Source of the DNA: Hydrangea macrophylla
Taxonomy: Eukaryota > Streptophyta > Magnoliopsida > Cornales > Hydrangeaceae
Reading direction: 5' to 3'
NCBI GenBank assembly: GCA_033977485.1
Contig: CM066992.1
Location: 99,522,140-99,586,139, forward strand
DNA: 64,000 nt
Made by a program: the position numbers and the translations under genes. The notes beneath the pieces were generated by a model. That model saw only the letters and a list, made by a program, of their open reading frames with translations. It had not been told where the DNA came from and did no database searches. Below, one piece after another: positions 10,428-20,359 of this stretch (positions are counted from its first letter, which is position 1; the number at the start of each line of letters is the position of its first letter).

Positions 10428-10960
10428 CGATTACGAATAAGGTATTTCTTCCTTCAGAAAGGGTTGAATTGAGTTGGATTGGGATTTGCTCTTACCTTTG
10501 AGTCATTCTTGATTTTGTAAGGGAAAGAAAGACTGTTGTTTATTAGATTAATGAGGGAAATAATGAGTAAATTATAAAAGAATAAAACATAAGGAAAAAT
10601 ACAAATATACTTTTGACTTTTATGAGCCCCTTTTGTTCCTTTTTTTTTTAAATATAAATTTATACGTGAAGGAAATCACGAGTGATAAAATTTGGGTTAA
10701 TAGTTTTTCTTCTTCCTTTTTCTTCTTTAATTGACAAATTAAACAGGGGCTTCGGCCATAGCCCCTCAAATAAAACCCTTTCAAGCTAAAACACATGTTA
10801 CTTTCTTTAACGTCATTTGGTCTTTTTATGCCTAAACAACTTCAAATTGTTATAACTTTTGTTCTACTAGTCCATTTTTTATAAAATTTGATGTTTTGAA
10901 ATCAGTAAAATGAGATCTGTCAACCGAGATTAACATTGACCATAAAATACTGGGCAAAGA

Positions 10961-11262
10961 AAATAATAATTGAGAAATGTTCAAATATGAATAAATAAAC
11001 AATACTTGTTATAGCAAATGCTCTCTTTACTTTCTTCCTTTCTTTTTCTTATTTTTTTTATGACATGAGAGAGTGTGAGGGGAAGGTTCGAATTTCGAAC
11101 CAATAATTTGAAGGGGACTTAAATGCCAAGGCCTGTATTACTTGAGCTATATCACACTTGGTGTATGCTCTTTTAACTCTATTGGTCTTTACTACTGTCG
11201 ATTGGGCTAGAGATCTTGATACTCACTAATTAAAGGACCACCATCATCAAGACTCTAATGCC

Positions 11263-11307
<45 letters not shown>

Positions 11308-11946
11308 CGATTACGAATAAGGTATTTCTTCCTTCAGAAAGGGTTGGATTGAGTTGGATTGGGATTTGCTCTTACCTTTGAGTCAGAGAGTGAGAGAGAG
11401 AGATTACGATTACGAAAAAGGTATTTCTTCCTTCAGAAAGGGTTGGATTGAGTTGGATTGGGATTTGCTCTTACCTTTGAGTCATTCTTGATTTTGTAAG
11501 GGAAAGAAAGACTGTTGTTTATTAGATTAATGAGGGAAATAATGAGTAAATTATAAAAGAATAAAACATAGGAAAAAATACAAATATACTTTTTGACTTT
11601 TATGAGCCCCTTTTGTTCCCTTTTTTTTTTTTTTAAATATAAATTTATACGTGAAGGAAATCACGAGTGATAAAATTTGGGTTAATAGTTTTTCTTCTTC
11701 CTTTTTCTTCTTTAATTGACAAATTAAACAGGGGCTTCGGCCATAGCTCCTCAAATAAAATCCTTTCAAGCTAAAACACATGTTACTTTCTTTAACGTCA
11801 TTTGGTCTTTTTATGCCTAAACAACTTCGAATTGTTATAACTTTTATTCTACTAGTCAATTTTTTTTATAAAATTTGATGTTTTGAAATCAGTAAAATGA
11901 GATCTGTCAACTGAGATTAACATTGACTATAAAATACTGGGGGAAG
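10961..11946. repeat. Segmental tandem duplication, copy B (empty site)
   Basis: Second copy of the unit in 6518-10960, without the MULE, so it preserves the pre-insertion sequence at about 11099-11110. It is longer than copy A because of an internal duplication of about 97 bp (GATTACGATTACGAA ... CTTTGAGTCA, at about 11300 and 11406). No gene is recognised in it. Confidence 0.85.
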
Positions 11947-12253
11947 AAAAAAAAATACTAAGCAAATATGAACAACTATGTTTTTTTTTACTTAAATATA
12001 ACAAAAACATAATCATCTCATAAAATTAGCACCATAGGTACATAAATCTCGAAAATAAATATAGGAAATAAAAAAAATCACCCAAAAAGCCCAAGAATTG
12101 AGAAAGTTATCGTCGTTAATAAAAACAGATAAGATAGATAATATTATCTGTTAGACAGATAAAATCTTAAAATCAGGCTGCAACGTATCTTTTTTTTTTT
12201 GTAAAATGTGCATGCCCAGTGCGTAGATCTCGAAGAAATACATGAAATACAAA

Positions 12254-12286
<33 letters not shown>

Positions 12287-13285
12287 AAATAAAATCATCC
12301 CATAAGGCCAATAAAAAAATTTTTGATTCAAACAGATAATATCATCTGCTTGACAGATAATAAAAAACTGAGATTCCAAATTACTTTATTTTGTACAAGT
12401 TTTCAACTCCACTGCGAAAATCTCGAAGAAATACATGAGATCAAAAAACAAATCAAACAAAAAGGCTAAAATGTAGTGAGTTATGGTGGTTTAAAGTTGA
12501 CAGATAACATTTTCTGTCAAAGTAGATAACATCATTTATTTTGACAAATAAAATCAAAAAATGAGATTTCAAATTACTTTCTTTTGTACAATTTTCAACT
12601 CCATTACGTAGATTTCGAAGAAATACATAAAATCAAAAAACAAATCACTCAAAAATGATATATAAAAAAAAACAAATGAGTACTGGTGGTTTAAAGTTGA
12701 CAGATAATATTACAAAACAGATAATATCATCTGTTTGACAAATAAAATCAAAAAATGAGGTCGCAAATTACTTTCTTTTGTATAATTTTCAACTCCATTG
12801 TGTAGATCTCGAAGAAATGCATGAAATCAAAAGATTAATCACTCAAAAGGCTAAAAAAAAAAAGGAGTAATATTATCTGTCAAAACATATAATATCATCT
12901 CTTTTGACAGATGAAATAAAAAAAAAGGTTCCAAATTACTTTCTTTTGTACAATTTTTAACTCTATTGAGTATATTCGAAAAAATACATGAAAAAAAAAA
13001 CCCTTAAAAATGCAAAAAAATAAAAAATAAAAAATAAATTGAGTGAGTTGTGGTGGTTTAAAGTTGATAAATAATATAAATAGATAATATCATGTGTTTT
13101 GACAGATAAAATCAATAAATGAGATTCCAAACTACTTTCTTTTGTGCAATTTTCAACTTCATTGCATAGATCTCGGAGAAATACATGAAATCCAAAAAAT
13201 AAAATAAAATTTCACTCAAAATGTTAAAAAAATGAGTGAGTTATGGTGGTTCAAAGTTGACAGATAATATTACTTAAGTCATTTT
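11947..13285. repeat. Satellite-like array with CAGATAATATTATCTG-type core
   Basis: Six degenerate units. The landmark near GCGTAGATCTCGAAGAAATACATG recurs at about 12213, 12405, 12597, 12790, 12959 and 13153, a period of roughly 170-194 bp. Each unit contains an inverted CAGATAAT...ATCATCTG motif. The same sequence order occurs in the Helitron at 17370-17690 with only one unit, so the array looks like an amplification of Helitron-family sequence. Non-coding. Confidence 0.75.
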
Positions 13286-13520
13286 TCTATTCCAACGAGG
13301 GGCGTTTCACCAAATTCAAAAAGTAACACGGGGCTTTATAAAAAATAGTCAAATCATGTGGATTTTTAACTATAACACTTAATTTTATGGGGACTATAAC
13401 CAAATATCCGTGTATATGTGAAAATTTATGCTTTTGTAATGCAATTGCAAAATTTGTGTGCTTGAATCGATGGTTACGAAACTGCAATTGAACTTCCATT
13501 TTCTTTTTTTACCTTTTCTT

Positions 13521-13551
<31 letters not shown>

Positions 13552-13803
13552 ATTTTTTTTTACAAAGAAACCAAACTTTGTTGAGAAAAACCGGGCAACA
13601 CGGTCCCATTGATGGCCATTCTTGTGGACAAAAACAAAAGAAGGGATGTCATCAATAGAGATAGGGTCGAGAGAGTACAATTGTGCGCTTATTTGATTAA
13701 ATTGTGAGCTATAAAATTAGTAAATCTATGAATTTTAACAACATTCCAAAAGCGATGAAAATAGGACAAGATTCTCCTATTGTCCCTTGTGGTGCCAAAC
13801 ATA
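13286..13803. other. No gene recognised
   Basis: AT-rich sequence with (TTA)n at about 13521-13552. Short open stretches on both strands have no recognisable domain. Confidence 0.5.
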
Positions 13804-14086
13804 GGGGGTGTTTGATAACCCAATTAAGTGCTAAAAATGAAAATTTCAGCACTTGTTTTATTTCAATGCATTTGATAATGTACCACTTAATTGAAAAAGT
13901 AGCAAAAAAATCACTGAAAACTTTAAGTGAAAAATTTCTACTGAATATAATCACTGAATACAGTTTACTCTAATACTTGAAACACTATTTTTTAGTATTG
14001 CAAGCTCAATCTCTTAAAATTTTTAATACTTAAAATTCAGCACTTAATTTTCAGTACTTAATTTTTAATTTTATCAAACAAGACCC
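13804..14086. mobile_element. MITE, Tourist-like (283 bp)
   Basis: Left end GGGGGTGTTTGATAACC, right end TTATCAAACAAGACCC, inverted over about 15 bp, and flanked by ATA on both sides (13801-13803, 14087-14089). The 3-bp duplication fits PIF/Harbinger (Tourist) better than hAT. The interior repeats AATTAAGTGCT/TTCAGCACTTAA in both orientations. Non-coding. Confidence 0.6.
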
Positions 14087-14837
14087 ATAGTCTTTCCGGA
14101 CTCGTTCATTCAAGGGTTGGGATTCAGTACTACTGTACTACACTAGAGGACCACATGAGCTAAACGGTTCTTCCAAGAATACATAGAAACATACCATTAT
14201 TTTTTATGGTGAAAGATTTATTAACTATAAAAATGTATGTCTATATATATATATATATATATATGGCCCGGATGTGCCAATCGTGGGCAATACAATACCT
14301 CTCGCAGTCGGTTTGGGCTTGGTTAAGGCCTAAACACAATATGTTGTCATATAATGTTGGGCGAAGTTAGTACAGATCTAGAGATTTCAAGTTGAGAGAT
14401 TTGAGGGTAGTTGAGTATACGGGGCAGCGCCTCTAATGTGGTTTTTTTTTTTTTTTTTTTGGGTAGATGATATAAGATAATGTTATAAATATTAATACAA
14501 AGACTTAAGAAATCTTTTTCTCATTGTATGGTACAAATATCAAAGTTACAACATTTTGAAATCTTTTACAACCCATATAAAATTGTAGCTAACAAATTAA
14601 TGGCACATAAAAATAACTACCAATGCCATATTTTTATTATCAAATGGCACATAAGAAAAGTTAATAATGATTTGCACCAAAAGTACAACAAAATGACACC
14701 TTATTACTTCAAATTAAGACCAAGAAATTGAATGTACCATACTTGTATATATTGTAAAAATTATTCAAAACTCAAAAACTAAGAAAATAGGGAGTTTCTA
14801 CATTTCAGTGGGGCTTAAGCCCTCAATAGATCAGTCC
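14087..14837. other. No gene recognised
   Basis: AT-rich, with (AT)n at about 14245-14264 and a T run at 14443-14460. No coding or terminal-repeat structure could be supported. Confidence 0.5.
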
Positions 14838-15773
14838 CTGGGCGGAGCTAGGATTTTTTATTAGGAGGCTGGGATTGGAGGGGCGTGCATAGAATAGCAA
14901 AGTTATATGGGGTTCTGGGGGTAGCACTTCCGAAATAATTTTTTGGAGTCTATTTATACATATTTATGGGTAGAATTGGTATTATACGACCATTTTTTTT
15001 ATCATAGGTATTCATAGCTTATTATAATTCGTTAAGCTTGATTGATGATAGAATCATTTGGGCTCGGCTAAATTAAAAAGTTATTAGAAAAGGTAATGGG
15101 ATAAACATATAAGAAGGGCTAAATTACCTTTGAGATAAAACATCACACATATTTTTTATTTTATACAGGGGGGGTGGTGGGATGGCTAATTACATATATT
15201 ACGCTAACACCCCCTCAACTATTGCCTTTTTTCACATACCCGCATCATCTATAAAACTCAACAAATTGACCCCAGCTATTACAATTTTTCACGAACACCC
15301 CTCCGATTAGGTTGTCGTTATAAAAAAATAAATATGTTTATGCCATGTATCAACACCTGATATGAAAGTGTTAACAATATGACATTTTTCCATCTCCTTT
15401 GAGTTGTTGAACATTAGAACTAAATTGCCTAAAATCTAGTATAGAACAAAGGGCAATTATGTGTGCAACAAAGGATAATTTTGATGTAAATTTTTTAACG
15501 GCTCAAATGAGAGATAAACAAATTCATGTTTTATTATTTTTGTATAATATATGTTACTCACATGAAACAAAAATATTATTTTTTGGACAAAATTTTATCA
15601 AAAGGGGTGTTATTGAAAAATTCAATAGTTGAGGAGTCAATTTATTGAATTTTACAATTTAGGGAGGTATTTAAAATAGAGTCATAGTTGAGGGGTGTTA
15701 ATGAAATTTATCCAAAAAAATTCCTCCAAAAATGGGGGCGGGTTGTAGCCTACCCTTTCTACCCTCCGCCTTG
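14838..15773. mobile_element. hAT-like non-autonomous element, family of 3350
   Basis: Left end CTGGGCGGAGCTAGGATTT. The right end on the other strand is CAAGGCGGAGGGTAGAAAGG. The left subterminal region carries GGAGTCTATTTATACATA, as in the element at 3350, suggesting one family. An 8-bp TSD could not be confirmed, so the exact ends are uncertain. A MULE MITE lies inside at about 15179-15713. Confidence 0.45.
15179..15713. mobile_element. Mutator-like MITE
   Basis: The left part reads GCTAACACCCCCTCAACTAT. The right part on the other strand reads GGATAAATTTCATTAACACC followed by CCTCAACTATGACT. Inverted similarity continues with TCAACAAATTGACCCC against TCAATAAATTGACTCC. It belongs to the same general family as 304-536. 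Non-coding; the outermost bases of the left end are eroded. Confidence 0.5.
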
Positions 15774-15812
15774 GGCCGGAGGAACACAAAATGGCCAACC
15801 CTAATATCTTTT

Positions 15813-16057
15813 TTTTTTTTTTTAATTATTTTTATCCGGATCCAAATTGGATACGCACACACTCCCCACACACACACACCCCAACCCAACCCAACTCCAA
15901 GCCCCTCAATGGGTCATAGGAAAACCCAACAAGGGCCACTCATTCCGACTGAAGTACACACAAGGAGGCAAGAACAAAGATCCTCCTAAAGGGATTCGAA
16001 CACACCACCTCCTCATTAGAGAAGTGATGCCGTGCCACTTGACAACTAGGGGTCTCG
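15813..16057 (-). mobile_element. tRNA-derived SINE with 16-bp TSD
   Basis: The element is flanked by the perfect duplication AACCCTAATATCTTTT (15797-15812 and 16058-16073). On the minus strand it begins with a tRNA-like head: TTGTCAAGTGGCACGG as A-box region (about 16030-16045) and GTGTTCGAATCCC as B box (about 15997-16009). A unique body follows, with the poly-A tail at the low-coordinate end (plus-strand T run 15813-15823). Pol III transcription and LINE-mediated retroposition are inferred from this architecture. The long plus-strand frames here are not genes. Confidence 0.88.
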
Positions 16058-16073
16058 AACCCTAATATCTTTT

Positions 16074-16549
16074 ATACTATTAGTGCTAAACTAACCACTA
16101 AAAAAAAAAAGATCAATACACAAGATGGGTAGGGTTTTTTTTTTTTTTTTTTTTAAACATCAATTTAAGCAAAAGGCATGAGGATTGTTATTGGGCTGAG
16201 AAGGTTTGAAGCGATCTCGCCATGCCAATGAAATGGTCCAATTAAACCATCTCACTCTCAAGAATTTGGGTTGATCATAAGATTTCATAGCCTTCACGAT
16301 AAATGGGCCTATGAAACTAACTTTCTCTACAGAATTTGGGTTGATCCGTTCATCGAAACCTAAAAGATAAATGGGCTTTAGTCAATAGTTAAACCAGCCC
16401 AACCTTCGCAAAACGATTGTGCTTTTGTGGAAAAAACTGATTTAGGTTTCCTAGATAAAAGAGCAAATGCCATGTTTAACAACATGAACTTTATGGCCTA
16501 GAAATTAAAATGACACAATTGGACAAATATTACCACAACATTAATGCTA
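16074..16549. other. No gene recognised
   Basis: T run at 16135-16154, then AT-rich sequence in which GAATTTGGGTTGATC occurs twice (about 16261 and 16331). It ends at the TSD of the MITE at 16550. Confidence 0.5.
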
Positions 16550-16709
16550 GGTATGTACACTTTTTTACACACTTTTTAACACACTATACTTAAATGCATT
16601 TACCTTGTGTTGTTTGAATTTTTTATACTTTTTCTGTACACCACTTATACAACACAGGGTGCATACATTTAAAGATGTGTCAAAAAGTGTGTAAAAAGTG
16701 TGAATGTAA
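16550..16709. mobile_element. hAT-type MITE (160 bp)
   Basis: The 8-bp flank TAATGCTA is duplicated exactly (16542-16549, 16710-16717). The ends are inverted: GGTATGTACACTTTTTTACA on the left and, on the other strand, TTACATTCACACTTTTTACA on the right. Non-coding. The 8-bp TSD indicates hAT mobilisation. Confidence 0.8.
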
Positions 16710-16790
16710 TAATGCTATAGTACAATTCCATTCCCTGTACCAATGAGCTAGCTATATATATATATATATATATAAGATTTGCTAACCTAC

Positions 16791-16960
16791 AGCATAGGAG
16801 ACTTTTATTAACAAAAAAAATAAGGTTTTAGTGATGAAATTTTTCGTCGCTAAAAGTTGGAACCTTTAGCGACAAAAATTTTGTCGCTAAAAACCTGTTT
16901 TTCGTCGCTAAAAGGGCTGTTGTATGCTACTAACTTACAACTATCATGTTGTAAATTAGC
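16791..16960. mobile_element. Small TIR element with TTTAGCGAC repeats
   Basis: The ends GCTAACCTACA and TGTAAATTAGC are inverted at 9 of 11 positions. The interior has several inverted copies of TTTAGCGACGAAA/TTTCGTCGCTAAA, a motif common near ends of plant CACTA-type elements. No TSD was identified, so classification is tentative. Confidence 0.45.
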
Positions 16961-16974
16961 CGCTCTTATATATA

Positions 16975-17165
16975 CTAGGATAGAGGCCCGTGCAATGCAC
17001 GGGTCCGTCAAAATTGGAAAATAAATTAAATGTATTTATTGTTGATGCATTTATAGTTGTCACTTGAAAAAAATTAAATCAAACAATACTAAATCCTAAA
17101 TAAAAAAAAGAGAGCTTCGGCCATAGCCCCCTTAAATAAAACTCTTCAAAGCTAAAACACATGCT

Positions 17166-17222
<57 letters not shown>

Positions 17223-18278
17223 CGCATTAGGCCTTTTTTACACTCAAATTGCTATAACTTTTGTTATACAAGTCCGTTTTTCGTAAAATTTGATGTTTTG
17301 AAATCAGCAAAATGAGATCCATCAAACGAGTTCAATATTGACCATGAAATACAGTGACAAAAAAAACTAAATATCAAACAAATATGAAAAACTGTATTTT
17401 TTTCGCATACATATAATAAAAATATATTTCTTTCGTACAATTGGCACCATAGATGCATAGATCTTAAAAAAATACATGAAAAAAAAATCACCCAAAAAAC
17501 CCAAGAATTGAGAAAGCTATGGTAGTTTAAAGTTAACAGATAATATTATCTGTTAGATACACAGATATAGATAATATTATCTGTAAAACCTCAAAATCAG
17601 GCTACAACTTAACTTTTTTCAGAAAATTTCTACTCCTATTGCGTAGATCTCAAAGAAATGCATGAAATCAAAAAAAAAAAATAATAATCACCCAAAAAGT
17701 CTTGTTTGGGAAAAAATATGAATTGTATGAAATAATAATTTTATAAAACAAATTAATTAAATTTATTAAGTATAAATTATATGTGTGTAAAGCCTTGTTT
17801 GGGAAAAACCAAAACAAAAAAACAAAAACCAAAGCACAAAATCGATTTGCCAAACAAGGAACCGAAATTGTTGACTTTTGATCCAATATATGTGTGTAAA
17901 GCATTGTTTGGGAAAAACGAAAACAAAAAAACAAAAACAAAGCACAAAATGGGTTTGCCAAACATGTTAGCCGAAATTGTTGACTATTGATCCATGGGTT
18001 TAGTGCCTTGTTTGGGAAAAAGTGGAAACAAATAAGACAAACAAAGCCACAACTGATTTGCCAAACAAACCCTATTATTTTTGGAGTGCCTTGTTTGGGT
18101 TTAAAAAAAAACACAAACACAAATAAATGCAAAATTAGGTTTGACAAACAAGGCATAGCATCTCAATGTATTAGTAAAGGCAAAATTACATATAAGGAGC
18201 AAACAATTTAAAGAATTCCAAATTAGGACAAAATTGAAATTAAAAACTACCTAAGGCTCTTTTATAATATAGTGTTGA
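16975..18278 (-). mobile_element. Non-autonomous Helitron (1304 bp)
   Basis: On the minus strand the element starts TCAACACTATATTATAAAAG at 18278, the classic plant Helitron 5' end. It finishes with the perfect hairpin CCCGTGCATTGCACGGG (about 16987-17003), a short spacer and CTAG at 16975-16978. The flanking host bases are A before the 5' TC and T after CTAG, as expected for insertion between A and T without duplication. No Rep/helicase is encoded. The interior carries the CTTCGGCCATAGCCCC segment shared with 10750 and 11731, palindromic CAGATAATATTATCTG motifs, a T run of more than 50 bases at 17168-17220, and a four-unit tandem array. Confidence 0.9.
17780..18160. repeat. Tandem array GCCTTGTTTGGG...GCCAAACAAGG
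   Basis: Four units near 17790, 17899, 18006 and 18089, each opening with GC(C/A)TTGTTTGGG and most closing with TTTGCCAAAC(A/C). Each unit is thus a potential hairpin and the period is 83-109 bp. The array sits in the 5' part of the Helitron. The same words recur, rearranged, at 33733-34000. Confidence 0.75.
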
Positions 18279-19825
18279 TATATATATATATATATATATA
18301 TTTTAATAAAGGTGGGAATGAATCAATGATATCAAAATCTAAACTGAAATGATATGTATAATGTACTAGCTGTGTGCCATTGTACTTCCTATAAATGCTT
18401 CAAATATTTAAAGTTGTCATTTATACAAGGCATAAATATGTATATATTTTTAGGATTGATAATAACCATCCACTATTTGCAATCCTGAAAATTTTGAGAG
18501 TGGGTTGGTTATCTCAAACTTGACATTCCCACTATTGCAGCCCAAAGAGTTAAAAGGTTTGTCGTTGCCGAAATTCGGATTTGAACAAAAATGTACTTTG
18601 GATCACTCCAATAGAGGAGCTACCTCATGCTCCCCCAACACTTTGGATCACTCCAATAGAGGAGCTAGGAGTCTGTTACTCGCAAATTTTTTTTAGTCGA
18701 TTTGATACCATATAGTATTTAATTTTAAATACTAAAGTTGTACTGTAGCATAAAACTATATGAATCAGGGAGCATGATATCCTAAGATTTTTTCACCATT
18801 ATGAAAGAGATTATAAACAAAAAGCTAATGAGAGATGCAAATTAAAATGTTTTAAATTATTATATTTTTTTTCTTCATAAAAGTATATATTATGTTATGT
18901 ATAACCATATTGTCCATGTTAGGTGCTATCTAAATGGACAACATTCCACATCCCTCTCGTCTTTTCCTGTTTTGCATGCAAACGAAATAAAGCAACACTA
19001 ATCCCTCTCGATAGAGCTACTCCACTGTGATCTGCAAGAAGATTAACGTTGATACAAATTAATGCAAGCTTGTTCAATGAAAACAGAAGGATCACTTGTC
19101 TTTTGATGTGAGAGAGCCCAACTGTATTTTTGTCCATCAAAAGCTTACAATCTTCAATAATTCCCTTTCTCGGAGTTGGTTCAACGGTACTTTTCAACAA
19201 TGTGATTGCAACTTTTGAGGCTACTTTACCACCAGATTTTTTAAGCCTTATCTAGAGTGCAAGAACCAACATCTTCTCAGACTTTCTACCTCAGCTCCCC
19301 AACTGGAGTACTAAGAGCTCCGTAATATCCACATTGTCAATTGACCTCTGTCATCCTTGATTTATCATCCCTCCAAAGCCTCCTCTTTTAGAATTACCTC
19401 TATTGCAATCGTTAGTATAGTTTAATTTGTATATATATACCTACAAGAGAAAATTGCCATTTAATTAGATTACTCTTGTTTCCTGACTATTTTCATAGTC
19501 AAAGACACTATAAACATCCTAGGCATATTTTTAACAATATTGCTAATTAGGGAATTAGTGGGGAATAAGGTTACTACGCATTTTGTTGTATGTTTTCTTT
19601 CACATGTGCGATAGCGCGAACTGAACTCAAACTCACTATGGTCTGCGACACCTGTCGTGGGCTCTAGTTACTACTAACTGCAAACCAAATGGATAGAAGG
19701 AAGTCTTTTTGAAATCCCAAGCGAGTAGAACGCAAACACTTGAAACAAAAACATTAACTCGTGATAAATTAGTATTCAAAAAGCAATCCTAGCTTGCATT
19801 TTTTAATTAAGAAGTGATCATTGGG
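18279..19825. other. No gene recognised
   Basis: AT-rich sequence with an (AT)n tract just outside the Helitron. A 46-bp tandem repeat starting ACTTTGGATCACTCCAATAG occurs at about 18595 and 18641. A minus-strand open frame at 18919-19200 (93 codons) has no convincing domain; a decayed LINE RNase H was considered but is not supported. Confidence 0.5.
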
Positions 19826-20050
19826 CAACGTTTGGCTGGCAAGGGATCTGGACTATTAGTCCATTTTAATTGAAGAGTCTTGGGACTATTAGTACCACAT
19901 CCATATTTCCAGGTTAGATAGTACCAACATGGAAGACTACTTAGTTAAAAACTTTAAATAGACTATTATTCCCCTGTGTTTAAGCATGCCGACTACTCAA
20001 TTAAAATAGACTATTAGTCCAGCTCCGCACAATGTTGTTCTCAATCCTGC
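19826..20050. mobile_element. MITE, unclassified
   Basis: The left arm contains CTGGACTATTAGTCCATTTT followed by AATTGAAGAGTC. The right arm on the other strand contains CTGGACTAATAGTCTATTTT followed by AATTGAGTAGTC, so both arms are long inverted repeats. The outer part (GCAACGTTTGGC on the left, ACAACATTGTGC from the right) is more diverged. No clear TSD. Non-coding. Confidence 0.6.
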
Positions 20051-20359
20051 AAAAGAAACTTTAACTAAATGTAATAATGGGGGTTGAGTCCTGGGCAAAG
20101 GAGAACAAGTACACAAAGGATCCCACATCCTTCCTTCTCAAATCACTTCATAGGCTACAACTTTTATGAAGTAAACTTGTATGACATTCTATCACACCAT
20201 TTAGTATCATAATTTTGATTGGATCGTTTTCTATACTATTTGATAATAAAATCGTGGTAAATAAGCAAACGTGAAAAAGAAACATAGATTAGGATCTTTT
20301 TCTCAGAAATATGCAGATTTTTATGATCTCCACCCAGGGGAATCCAGGCAGTGCTTGAT

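Larger units (their letters stand above)
6518..10960. repeat. Segmental tandem duplication, copy A (interrupted)
   Basis: Starts with AATAATAATTGAGAAATG and resembles copy B (10961-11946) along its whole length. Copy A is split at 6665 by the fold-back MULE. After removing the 3.56-kb insertion (element plus one TSD) it is about 883 bp. The interior has a (GA)n microsatellite at 10382-10424 and the CTTCGGCCATAGCCCC segment, which is also inside the Helitron at 16975-18278. Confidence 0.85.

Noticed and set aside
12110..13285. CRISPR-like or centromeric array
   Set aside because: Units are long, degenerate and few, with no unique spacers. The context is plant repeat DNA, so a small Helitron-related tandem array is simpler.
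18919..19200. Possible RNase H remnant on the minus strand
   Set aside because: A few phrases suggest a LINE RNase H, but no catalytic motif or adjacent RT is present.
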